A stretch of 23,892 bases of DNA from Ophiothrix spiculata (GCA_000969725.1 JXSR01S067779.1); one strand, 5' to 3'; positions 9,410 to 19,172 are shown, counted from the first letter of the stretch. Notes: a model not told the origin generated them from the sequence alone. Numbers and translations are program-made.

Positions 9410-10023
9410 GTTCAAAATGTTGATTCAAAAGATCAATTTTTTCATCGGTTGAAAACACATAATGGCGGACATTGCACACTCGACTAAACATCTTTTGTGT
9501 TTCCCGAATTTTACCCAAACCAAAGTACCCTCTCCTATTGTTATCTTAATTTTACCCATTTGGAATAGCGTTCTCTCCTTCTGTGACGGCAATTCTTCTA
9601 AAGGGCTTCTTGGTTCATTGCTTGGAATCCTTGCTTAAAGACTCGTTTTATCTTAATACACCTGCCATTATTGACTTATATACTCTAAATGCACCAACAA
9701 TATCAGTAACGACAGGACTCTTTTTTGACATTTCTAGCGGCCATGTTTGTTTTTAACATTTGATCAGTTATGGGATTTATTTCTTTTCTAAGATATGAAA
9801 TGTTAGTATACTTACACGTTCAAAATGTTGATTCAAAAGGTCGTTTGGTCAGTAGTTGAAAACACAATAGTTCAGTGCAAATTTACTTGCTTAAATATTT
9901 CTTAATATTGATATTTACAATAAGAGTTTAAAACTACTTTTTATTATCTTCAGTAACAACTAGACTCTTTCTAGTCCCTTAGTTTGTTGTGTTTAACAAA
10001 ACATGATCAGTTGAGGGATTTAT
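9410..10023 (+). repeat. Diverged direct repeat, two copies
   Basis: Copy a (9410-9780) and copy b (9818-10023) share GTTCAAAATGTTGATTCAAA at the start, GTTGAAAACACA shortly after, then CAGTAAC.AC..GACTCTTT and GATCAGTT.{1,2}GGGATTTAT at the end. Copy a has about 165 extra bases in its middle. Same orientation and same order of anchors indicate an old tandem duplication followed by an indel. Confidence 0.65.
9462..9638 (+). CDS. Small hypothetical ORF, 58 aa
   Basis: An ATG frame of 58 codons starts MADIAHSTKHLLCFPNF and has a hydrophobic middle (PIVILILPIW, about residues 25-34) and a glycine/leucine-rich end (GLLGSLLGILA). ATGGCGGAC is CpG-bearing and unlike the AT-rich surroundings, and MAD is a common start of cytosolic proteins. 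However the paralogous copy at 9818-10023 lacks the ATG and the frame. There is no splice or promoter evidence. The ATGGCGG string could equally be part of a YY1-type site. No family was recognised. Confidence 0.12.
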   Translation: MADIAHSTKHLLCFPNFTQTKVPSPIVILILPIWNSVLSFCDGNSSKGLLGSLLGILA

Positions 10024-10158
10024 ATATAGAGCATGACACCAGGAGACAAATCTTATACCTCGGGCCTCTAGGTCTCCAATCAATCGGGTTTCAACAAATT
10101 ACGTGGTTGATTTTGTCAAGATAAAGAGAGCTTCACTAACTTGTCTGGCAAAACAGGG

Positions 10159-10450
10159 ATAATAATATCCAGTATTTACACTGCGCTATACACCGTAGTA
10201 TCATAGCGCTTGACATTATTACGCTGTTATTAGGAAATCATCACAACTATCTCACCTCAACTAGATCGCAATCTTAAGACGCCGACCTATTGGAACTTAG
10301 ATTGTAATATTCCCTTAACAGTTCCCCAATGCGCTTGGGTCGACGAAGCAATCGAGATTAAATGTCTTGCCCAAGGACATAACCCGTTGGCCATAGCGGG
10401 GCTCGAACTCGCAACCTCATGATTCGGAGTTCTGCACTGTTCCACTAATT
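10159..10450 (-). mobile_element. tRNA-derived SINE, minus strand
   Basis: Read on the minus strand, a Pol III A box TAGTGGAACAG (10437-10447) fits TRGYNNARNNG. A B box GTTCGAGCC (10400-10408) fits GWTCRANNC about 30 bp downstream, as in tRNA genes. After the head comes TGTCCTTGGGCAAGACATTT, a phrase I associate with SINE bodies of many marine animals. The 3' end has GCGCAGTGTAAATACTG followed by an ATTATTATT-like tail (about 10160), matching the LINE-type tail that such SINEs borrow for retrotransposition. The few bases expected before the A box are missing because a MITE begins at 10451. Confidence 0.75.
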
Positions 10451-10732
10451 TTCATACAAGGTATATATAATTGTGTTCATTTCGTAAAACAACTGAAAAG
10501 TACATAGAGATGTGACTAATGTTTGCTTTCAAAGATTTTTTTTATGGAACAATTGGCTTGTTACAAATATATTTATTTTTTAGAAATACAAAACTAATAA
10601 GATTCTCAAGGTGTCCACTAGATCTGTTGAATGTTTTTAAATAAAATCCTGGAAATTAAAATCCAATATAATTCCCGGCGTACATTTAAGTTCTTTTACG
10701 AAATGAACACAATTATATATACCTTGTATGAA
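10451..10732. mobile_element. MITE with ~40-bp near-perfect inverted termini
   Basis: The first 39 bases (beginning TTCATACAAGGTATATATAA) are matched exactly in inverted orientation by the last 39, and similarity continues for about a dozen more. Length is 282 bp and no protein is encoded. The left end lies where the SINE head should start. No clear target duplication flanks it (left ...ACTAAT, right CACGTT...), so the original insertion junction may be rearranged or one flank lost. Superfamily unassigned. Confidence 0.8.
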
Positions 10733-11018
10733 CACGTTCTATTCGACATCTTTAAAGTAACGTCATACATTTAAATATGTTGGGTTATTGATAACATTGT
10801 ATCTGATTTACATAGATTTTGATTACAAAATACTAAAATATGAAAACAGAAGCCTATTTTTCAACACACTGGTAGTTAAGTCTATTTCTTTTCTCTGTAT
10901 TCTTGAAAAAGTTGGTTTAACTTCCAGATTTCAGCTGAATCGGTCAAACCATTTTGAATTTACGAGCATCTTTGTATTTCAGAGCTGCCTGTTCGTTACT
11001 GTGCAAAATTAATTTGGT
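10733..11018. other. Stretch without supported feature
   Basis: AT-rich. The open frame at 10788-11012 is without recognisable motif; its 3' half has the look of decayed transposon sequence, but I cannot place it in a family. Confidence 0.4.
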
Positions 11019-11039
11019 TAATTATGGTTACCATAATTA
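11019..11039. repeat. Near-perfect palindrome at duplication boundary
   Basis: TAATTATGGT and ACCATAATTA are exact complements separated by one base. The left border of the tandem duplication (homology starts at 11036) falls inside this palindrome, which could have helped breakage. Confidence 0.75.
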
Positions 11040-12786
11040 GATACATTTTCACGTAAACCTCAAAAAGAGAACATAACTCAGCTGTGAAATTTCACATAAA
11101 TTATGCGAAACAAATATGAGCAATACTTTGGTACTAAAATCTCAAAATGGTTGAATAAAAGTTAAAGCAATCGGACCGTGCTCTTTTAACACAAACTCTT
11201 TTATAAATTGCATTACTGTATCATTTACGCTCTTAAGTTGTCAAAAACAAGTGTGCAAGTCGTAAATTTGCCTCGCTTTTGGCAGTTCCGCTAATAGCAA
11301 TACGCCTAACCAAACAATGTAAAACATTCATTTTAAAAAAATGATCAGAAATATGAAATATATCTGTTTATTTTGAGGACAATCAACAGGAAATGTAGGA
11401 CTTTATCTCAGTTATTTATCTCAGTTATACATATTACTTCCTGACAACCTTTTACGCACCATAACTCCTCGAAATCGTGTGACGTTCATTAAGGTGTCAT
11501 ATTAGTCTTTATAGCATGTCTTTTCAAATATTTGAAGAAGTGAAAATGACAAGGGGCTGCAGTTACGGCTGGTTTGGGATGAACAGTTACAAATGCTTTG
11601 GTGTATAAAAGTGCAACGGAAATAGACACCTTACAAGTATAGGTTTGATGTTGTTTCGTTGAAAAGGAGAAATAATTACAATTAGATGTGTGAAGGCATT
11701 GCAGAAGCACGACAACACAAAAATTAAACCAACAATTTGAGACGTTTAAATCTTATCTTTAAACATGAATCTTATTTCAAAACACATTGGGAAAATATTT
11801 ATTTTGTATTTGTCCCGCATGCGAGTAACAATTCTTTGTTTTATTATTTTTAAATGTTAAATATTCTTCACAATTACACGTGTTTGAGTACGTATACACA
11901 CATACATGGTGTGCCAAATATTATAATCCAAAAAGATATTTACATTAATCATAGCATCAACATCTTCTACGCAAAATCATGTTTTTTTATTTGTTATTTT
12001 GAATGCATTCAGAAATCCATTTTCCTTAATGCACATGAGTATAACGAGGGTTGCAATATCAGAAGGATATTAAACCTTTTCTGAAACAACAAATGGAAGT
12101 TCATAAACACATTACTGCAACTGTTTCTATTTGGCAAACGCTTTACAACGGCTTAAGCTGTAGATATACTTTGTCATTTTTACCATCTTGAAAATCCATA
12201 GAGCTGAATTCATATTGACCTCGAGTTCCCAGACGATATTATCTATCGGAATAATCTTATAAAACTACAAATAGAATGATAAAAAATCAAGACGGTGAAA
12301 AAATTCTTAATGAAAATGTTCTCTTTGGAAAAAAATCAAAGGAGTCAGAAAATCTTTTCAGCAGAATAAAATCCACAGTACCTGTCAAGGACAGATTTCA
12401 GATTATAATGAAAAGACCAAGGTAATTATGGTATTGTTCTCCACCTAATGAGATCGATCTATGCCCCGTTGCACACCATCATGAAACATTTTCATAAATG
12501 GTGAAACATTTTACTCCATGACAAAAATTTTACACCATGAGAAAAAATAAACATGACAATTTTCATTCCGAATGAAAATTTAACATAGTGGTGAAAATGT
12601 AACACCATGAGAAAAATTCTGAATGAAAATGACTACAAAAATGACAAAGTGTATCTAGGCCTTTACTTTTGCAATTTCTCAACCAATTTATTGGTAACGA
12701 GGGTATAAAGCAATTATGTAAAGTGCAAAAGATACCCATCACATAACACGCTCTATTTAGCTTGTTACAGTTAAGTAGTTGAAGTT
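11036..12786 (+). repeat. Tandem segmental duplication, unit 1
   Basis: Two blocks recur at a constant ~1.74-1.75-kb offset: 11036-11325 matches 12787-13075 at roughly 93%, and 12045-12152 plus 12663-12785 match 13781-13888 plus 13954-14074. Unit 1 ends exactly where unit 2 begins, a true head-to-tail junction near 12786. Without its MITE (12156-12662) this unit is about 1.24 kb. The interval 11326-12044 is not recognisable beside the gap in unit 2. Open frames at 11489-11710 (minus) and 11854-12084 (plus) have no supporting motif. A 13-bp tandem repeat, TTATCTCAGTTAT twice, sits at 11403-11428. Confidence 0.85.
12156..12662 (-). mobile_element. Harbinger/Tourist-like MITE, copy B
   Basis: A 507-bp relative of the element at 6590-7007 in opposite orientation, flanked by TTA (12153-12155 and 12663-12665). 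Reading the complement gives AGGCCTAGATACACTTTGTCA at the outer right end, then the same CATGGTGT-rich interior and the shared GATAATATCGTC/ACTCGAGGT stretch near the other end (12218-12245 versus 6918-6948). Its left terminus is eroded (GCTGTAGATATACTTTGTCA). Compared with copy A it carries about 90 extra bases. It is absent from the paralogous site in unit 2. Confidence 0.78.
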
Positions 12787-13116
12787 ATTAGATACATTTT
12801 CTCGTAAACGTCAAAAAGAGAACATAACTCAGCTGTGAAATTTCAAAAAAATTATGCGAAACAAATATGAGCAATACTTTGGTACTAGAATCTCTAAATG
12901 GTTGAATAAAGGTAAAGCAATCGGCCCGTGCTCTTTTAACACAGACTCTTTTGTAAATTGCATAACTGTATCATTTACGCTCTTAAGTTGTCAAAAACTA
13001 GTGTGCAAGTCGTAAATTTGCCTCGCTTTTGGCAGTTCCGCTAATAGCAATACGCCCAACCAATCAATGTAAAAGAAACGCCTTTCATTAATGCGGTAAT
13101 CAATGTTGGTTACTTC

Positions 13117-13712
13117 NNNNNNNNNNNNNNNNNNNNNNNNNNNNNNNNNNNNNNNNNNNNNNNNNNNNNNNNNNNNNNNNNNNNNNNNNNNNNNNNNNNN
13201 NNNNNNNNNNNNNNNNNNNNNNNNNNNNNNNNNNNNNNNNNNNNNNNNNNNNNNNNNNNNNNNNNNNNNNNNNNNNNNNNNNNNNNNNNNNNNNNNNNNN
13301 NNNNNNNNNNNNNNNNNNNNNNNNNNNNNNNNNNNNNNNNNNNNNNNNNNNNNNNNNNNNNNNNNNNNNNNNNNNNNNNNNNNNNNNNNNNNNNNNNNNN
13401 NNNNNNNNNNNNNNNNNNNNNNNNNNNNNNNNNNNNNNNNNNNNNNNNNNNNNNNNNNNNNNNNNNNNNNNNNNNNNNNNNNNNNNNNNNNNNNNNNNNN
13501 NNNNNNNNNNNNNNNNNNNNNNNNNNNNNNNNNNNNNNNNNNNNNNNNNNNNNNNNNNNNNNNNNNNNNNNNNNNNNNNNNNNNNNNNNNNNNNNNNNNN
13601 NNNNNNNNNNNNNNNNNNNNNNNNNNNNNNNNNNNNNNNNNNNNNNNNNNNNNNNNNNNNNNNNNNNNNNNNNNNNNNNNNNNNNNNNNNNNNNNNNNNN
13701 NNNNNNNNNNNN
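13117..13712. other. Assembly gap (596 N)
   Basis: A run of unknown bases inside the second duplication unit. All open frames crossing it are artefacts of reading N as sense codons. Nearly identical tandem copies are a usual cause of such gaps. The size is not a round placeholder, so it was probably estimated from linking data. Confidence 0.98.
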
Positions 13713-13891
13713 CAAATGAGCCGGTGTAATGAAATACAACATCCGTATGACTGAGTGTCATAGCTACTATCCAAATATATCGAGGGTTGCAATATCAGAA
13801 GGATATTAAACCTTTTCTGAAACAACAAATGGTAGTTCATAAACACATTACTGCAACTGTTTCCATTTGCCAAACGCTTTACAACGGCTTA

Positions 13892-13953
13892 AGGCGAATT
13901 CATACTCGGCCTCCAAACAAAATTTTGTTTGGAGGCCGACTATGATTTGGCCT
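13892..13953. mobile_element. 62-bp full-length palindromic MITE-like hairpin
   Basis: The two 31-bp arms are complementary with about four mismatches near the outside; the central part (CGGCCTCCAAACAAAA and its complement) is perfect with no loop. TTA flanks it on both sides (13889-13891 and 13954-13956), and the ends are AGGC and GGCCT, like Harbinger/Tourist elements. It occupies the very TTA that holds MITE copy B in unit 1. It is either an independent tiny MITE or a remnant of a longer one. Confidence 0.65.
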
Positions 13954-14127
13954 TTACTTTTGCAATATCAACCAATTTATTGGTAACGAGGGTATAAAGC
14001 AATTATGTAAAGTGCAAAAGATGCCCATCATATAACACGCTCTATTTAGCTTGTTACAGTTAAGTAGTTGAAGTATACTCTATGGCGATATTACAATTCA
14101 CACCTGACACGAGACCCACTGTTTAAT

Positions 14128-14699
14128 CACAGATCTTTAAAAACGGGGATTGCGAATTCGTACAAATACAAAAGAAAATCGATATAATCTCAATTCTATG
14201 TGTGAGTTTAAACCATTATTTGGATCATTATGTTTGAATAGCGCGGGGTTCTAAATTAATTACCATCAAATATTCATTTAGACTCCTTCATTTTTTTTAA
14301 ACATACAACATGGTGATACTGAAAATCAATATTGCAAATAAATACCACGGTGAAAGTAGAAGAATAATACATAACACATTATGATAAATAAAACGAGGAG
14401 CTTTTACCGTGGTAATTCTTTGCGAAAATTGTATAAGGAATGTTATTTAAACATTCACTTGGTTATATCAAACGTATATTTGCAATACCGATGAGTCAAG
14501 AGGCTACGCACAGGTGACTTGAAAGTGTACACTCTAGTGACGCGGTTGGTCAATGAACTTTTTGGAAAGCCTACTGAATAGATTGTGGAGTATAACAGAA
14601 GACTACACGTAATTGCCTGTTGGATTGTCTCGGCACCAACACAAACATTGCTTCAAACAAATGCAGTTGATCACCATCCCCGTTTTTAAAGATCTGTGG
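14128..14699. mobile_element. MITE with CACAGATCTTTAAAAACGGG termini
   Basis: The ends match inverted over about 28 bp (left CACAGATCTTTAAAAACGGG, right the complement), and both sides carry TTTAAT (14122-14127 and 14700-14705), a likely target duplication. Near the centre is another inverted pair (14334-14356 and 14401-14423, 23 bp with three mismatches, core ACCACGGT). It measures 572 bp and encodes nothing; the open frame at 14613-14861 crosses the right end. Superfamily is uncertain. Confidence 0.7.
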
Positions 14700-14705
14700 T
14701 TTAAT

Positions 14706-15106
14706 TTACCAACAGAAACAGACAATGTGAAAATTAAAATGAAATGCAATAATGGCAATTTAATAAATGTAATATGCCATTATAACAGAATAAAAAATTA
14801 TATCTATTACATTTACTTTGTTGTATATTTCGTCTTTTTGAAACCTCTTTCGTTTTTATAACAAAGCTTCGTGATTTTATTTATTGCAATATGGGCGTGT
14901 TCTCTGCAAAAGTATTAAAATATAATATGTATATAATATCTACTATGGATAAAGGTGTATGAAATTGTAAAAGGTTATCCCAAGAAACAAGTTGTTAAAG
15001 ACTTTATGATTTTGACAGGGCGTCGAGCTGACAAACGTTTTCCGCTTAAACCGATTTCAAATTTGATACATTTATGTGACGTGATAAAAGCGCAACAGCT
15101 TGACGT
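14706..15106. other. Stretch without supported feature
   Basis: AT-rich spacer between a MITE and the large foldback. No repeat, exon or regulatory pattern worth calling. Confidence 0.45.
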
Positions 15107-15110
15107 TTAA

Positions 15111-15820
15111 GGGCCCTTTTTTTAAGGAATGTTTTTTGCTCTGTAACTCATCAACGGATAACTAAATTCAAATAAAAGTATACATTTCTAGAAGCGGATT
15201 GTCATACTTAACATGATGGTCAGGTTATGTTTGGACCAAAATGTGTAATTTTGGACCTAGGGTCCAAAAATTATGTTTCTGGGCCCAAAAATTTAAGGTA
15301 AAGCTTACTAAATTTTGCTTTGGTAAAATGTTGAGCCATTTTACTTTTTAGAATCTAGAAAGCAATATCTAGGAACACATTTCTCGATTTCTTGATTTTT
15401 ATCTTTTTTTTTGTAATATTGCCAAAAATAGGTCAAAAAATGTCATATTTTGCAAACAATGGTGTCAGGAGTGGGATTTTTTGACATTTTTGGACCAATT
15501 TATGACAATATCTCAAAAACTAAGAAAAAAATAAAAAATGCGTTCCTAGATTTTGCTTTCTAGGTTCTAAAAGTAATAAAGTTCAAAATTTTACCAAAGT
15601 AAAGTTTAGTTAGCTTTCCCGTAAAACGTTGGGCCAAAAACACAATTTTGGACCTTAGGGCCAAAATTTCACATTTTGGTTCAAATATGACCTGACCATC
15701 ATGTTCAGCATGCAAATCCGCTTCCCTAGAAATGTAGGCCCTATACTTTTATTTGAATTTAATCCGTTGCTGAGTTACATTGCAAAAACTATTTCTGAAA
15801 ACAAATGGTTAACAGGGCCC
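15111..15820. mobile_element. 710-bp foldback transposon with TTAA target duplication (piggyBac-like)
   Basis: It is bounded by GGGCCC at both ends and by TTAA on both sides (15107-15110 and 15821-15824), the target duplication diagnostic of piggyBac-type insertion. Nearly the whole element folds on itself: arms of about 300 bp (15111-15410 and 15530-15820) share CAACGGAT, ATTCAAATAAAAGTATA, ACATTTCTAG, AGCGGATT and ATGATGGTCAGGT, among others, at roughly 75-80% identity. The loop lies around 15420-15520. No transposase is encoded. Arm divergence suggests that it is not brand new. Confidence 0.82.
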
Positions 15821-15824
15821 TTAA

Positions 15825-17466
15825 TGACATCATGAGTTCATGTCTTAAGTAATAATGTAATCATTCGAGAGATTTTCCCGTCTGAAATACACAGGAATTA
15901 CATATTGTATTCAATAAATACCTCCTGTCTGTGGTTGGTTTTTTGTTCGACGTAATGAATGTTACTTCCGGGTTGGGAATGTTTTTTCTGCTTGGTATAT
16001 CTAATTTTGCGATAGAAAAATCATTTTTGGTAAAATCTAACGTTATAAAAAGTTAATAAGGTTTAGAGTCATGAATGTGACTCTAATCAAGTTTAGACTT
16101 AGAAAAGGGGCCGTTGAGGACATTGTTCGTTGTGACCTCCTGCTTTACATTGTGCTGTTTATTCGTGCAGAAAATCTCGAATAGAAGTTTTTAAGCATGT
16201 TTGTAAGAGCTAGTCATGGGCGTTATGAATTTTCTTCTCGAATGGAATGGTGACCCCGATGTAATAATTGACGTTTAGTTCAGACTGACACAATTAAAGT
16301 CTGGTCTTTGTGTGGTGCTCTAAAATATCACAGGGATGATGTCCCTGAAACTCAACTTGTACCAGCAAGATCGAAATGATGGAACATGAGGGTTTGGTAA
16401 TTTCTTTCGGAGGAAAAACTTAATTACGACGCCAAGAGAAGGGACCCTTATCAAGCATAACATAGCAATTGCTTAAAATAAGCGAGACTCTTTCCGATGC
16501 ACAAGTCACAGCGAGTTTTCAATCGTTTTCCTAAGCGACCAGAATCATTTTATATAGGAAAACTATTCAGTCATGAATTTCATACCTATTACAGGCAAAT
16601 CCAGAATGAAGAATTTCCACATAATATTCCTTCTCAAGAAAAATAACTGTAATCATCTCCCTTAATGACCAAACCTAATATTTATTAACATTAAAATATG
16701 ACACTCTAACTAAAATACACACAATATCTCAAATATGTTAATATTTAGTATGTTGAAGTATATTGTAATATGAGGTAGTAATAAAAATAATAAGGAGCTA
16801 CATCAACTAAGATATCCAAAGGCTAATTTCACATTTCAATTTAAATTTACAGCACTACAGCATGAACATCCCAAAGTGTATTCGTTTCCATTTCATTTTT
16901 CAAAATTAAGCAATTTATTAGAAAATAAATGTGCGGTACTCAGAGCATAATCTGAGCTTCTATGATAAAACGTGCGGTTAACAAGATTTTATGTCTTGGC
17001 CTGGTGTTATTACATTGATTGCCAGCAGCAAAACAATCATTGGCTTTTTAAATCTTGTTTTACAGTTTATGGCCTAGAAAAGAATCCTTTAACGTCAATG
17101 TGCGTTGTAATACGTTTCATTTGATAAGCGTTTATATAAGTTCATTTTGTTAAATAACTTTTTGCCTTGCAGTTAAAACGTCTCTGCTTAATGAGATGAG
17201 ACCCAAAGATAATAACAGGTTGATTAAAAGTAAGTCCAAAAAGTAGTCAAACAGACGGAACAACTGCCCTTTGTTTTTACGGAATGTCGGTTACATTTAA
17301 TGATGTTTAGGTAAAATAATTACGGTCATAGGATTTTCTGCCCAGTCCGTTATTGCTATAGGTTTTGATAAGACATGCCTTAAAGTAAGTTGACATAATG
17401 GCATTTCAGACACTCGCTGACCTTTTCGAATATAGTTGTATGTGACAACCTGAAAGTGCTATTGCT
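15825..17466. other. 1.6-kb stretch without supported feature
   Basis: No terminal repeats, open frame above about 60 codons, RNA gene or convincing exon. A few acceptor-like TTNCAG strings occur, but none leads into an open frame with any recognisable protein. This is the least repetitive interval in the window and might be ordinary intron or intergenic DNA. Confidence 0.45.
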
Positions 17467-17666
17467 CCCGGGGGGTGGGGGGGGGGAGGGGTAACTGATA
17501 TTTGTGTCTGGGTAACCACCCGAGTTCCGCAGGTTTCTAAGGTGACCCTATGTGAGACAAAAATTAGTGAATTTATACCCTATCTGAGACCATAAATCTA
17601 CCATACCTGTCGAATTGATACCCAATCCAAGACCATATCTGTTCAAATGAATACCCTATTTTAGAC
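17467..17666. repeat. G-run repeat with degenerate 33-43-bp motif
   Basis: It opens CCCGGGGGG followed by two further G-runs (17471-17491) interrupted only by single T and A bases, then carries four degenerate copies of ATACCCTATCTGAGACCA at about 17541, 17575, 17618 and 17651. The layout (CCCGGG end plus reiterated pyrimidine-rich motif) parallels the hAT-like element at 2474-2955, although the motif differs. No matching right terminus or target duplication was found, so the right border is arbitrary. The G-runs could form a quadruplex. Confidence 0.55.
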
Positions 17667-17670
17667 TGTA

Positions 17671-18913
17671 CGCAAATTATATAAAACACTTTGATATCTT
17701 GAACTGTTCAACAAAAATATCTGTAAACTTTCAGTAACGAACTGGTATTTTAGACGCATTTTTGCAATAGAATATTGACAATAACATTGTAAGGTTTTGA
17801 AGATGTCATATACCGCCAGGGACAATTCCACGTTCACCAAAACCCTATTTTTGTAAATTGAGGGGCATTGAAGGATCATTTTGTGCTTTGCTTCCAAGCA
17901 TTCTCTTGGCGTAGTCAAGCGTGACCAAGACATTCAATTACCTGCTTATCACTCTACTACAGATATACATTCCATATGATCACTTAACTTGAGTAGATAA
18001 GTGATCTTGACCAAGGCGGGGTCAAATCAAATTTGACCTACAAATCACGTTTTTGACCCATTTTTGTTGTTGCCCCCTGTTCAGTACATGAAAAAAATTA
18101 TCACATTCATAGTTCCATTTCACACCCAGCAAGATTAACTATCAAATCTGATCAAAAGCAACATCAGTTTTCAGATATTTTCAACATAAATTAACCTTTA
18201 CATAAAAAGTGGTATAAATATTTTTATTCCAACTTTATAAGCAACCGTGTATATACACAATTTCATTTTTTTACTCTGTTAAGATATCTTATGTAGCGAG
18301 AAGTTTTTGTTATATTTCTTTTTGTCATTACATTCTCTTATTTGCATTTGTGCTGCATCAGACGATTTAACAAAAGATGCAGGCACTGTAACATCGGTTA
18401 AACTAACGATTTTCAAAATGTCTAAAACATGGTAAAGGTTGCATTTAGCTATATGTTATAGTATATTGTGAAAAGGTTTAAATGATAGCATATGCGTGAG
18501 AGTTAAAAGCTTTCTCCGTTAATGGACCGTTGACATTATCTTTTATTCCTTTTGACCTGTCATTATAACTACTTCCATGAAGAAAAATGAAATATATATA
18601 TAATTCAGTGCAGAAGAATTTAAAACTGTCAAGGGTTGTCTGCTGTAAAACAACAAAGAAAGCTCACAATTGTCCAATTTTATAAGGTCGACTGTTTTTC
18701 ATGTATTTTTTGGCGTATTAACACTATTAAAGGTACCCGTATTCAATTGAAGGTTGCTCAAACAATGACGAACTGGGGGTAATATTTTTCCAGTTTTATT
18801 TTGTCGCTTTAGCCAATAATTTTTGATATTTTAAATTTGTCACTCTACGTTGGTCAGTCCTCATACTCATAGTGTGAGCCAGCCTTAAAGTGTTTACTTT
18901 AATGATTAAATCG
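17671..18913. other. 1.2-kb stretch without supported gene
   Basis: The minus-strand frame 17661-17933 starts in unremarkable sequence and runs into the G-run repeat; no domain is seen. A 9-bp perfect inverted repeat (GATCACTTA / TAAGTGATC, 17978-17986 and 17998-18006) is the only structure noted. Confidence 0.4.
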
Positions 18914-19172
18914 GCATGCGAGTGCAAGAAAGTCGTATCTGCAATAGCTGCCATTTGTCACAAATTTGAATTACACACTGTATGATGCCCAGTCTTGGGT
19001 CAGTGGCTCATGAAATGGTTCTTCAGGTACAAAGAACCTTAAGAACCCTTCTAAGAACCACTGACATATTGGAGAGAAAATTTGAGTGATTTTACACATT
19101 CTAGTGATAAGGTGTTTAATAAATTTAACATTAGGCAGCCATTGCAGAAGCGACTTTCTTGCACTCACATGA
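18914..19172. mobile_element. Small foldback element with AAGAACC motifs
   Basis: Arms of about 40 bp (18914-18953 and 19133-19172) are inverted copies with few mismatches, sharing GAGTGCAAGAAAGTCG and TCTGCAAT.GCTGCC. Between them, 19011-19064 is a second inverted structure bounded by CAGTGG and CCACTG and carrying three AAGAACC motifs and a GGTTCTT. No target duplication was fixed. A minus-strand open frame (18971-19195) crosses the right arm and is not supported as a gene. Confidence 0.6.

Larger units (their letters stand above)
12787..14074 (+). repeat. Tandem segmental duplication, unit 2 (contains gap)
   Basis: Second copy of the 11036-12786 unit. It is collinear at both ends, but the sequence on both sides of the gap (13076-13116 and 13713-13780) does not match unit 1, although the spacing between aligned blocks is nearly the same (about 989 versus 1004 bp). 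At the site where unit 1 has MITE copy B, this unit has a 62-bp hairpin. Right homology ends at about 14074. Confidence 0.82.

Noticed and set aside
10437-10447. tRNA gene
   Set aside because: A and B boxes are present, but no cloverleaf could be folded and the following body is SINE-like, so it is a tRNA-derived SINE and not a tRNA gene.
12991-13873. Four open frames crossing the gap
   Set aside because: They are open only because the N run contains no stop; real flanking codons are few and without motif.
17661-17933. 90-codon minus-strand frame
   Set aside because: No recognisable domain and adjacent to the G-run repeat; begins in unremarkable sequence with no initiation context.
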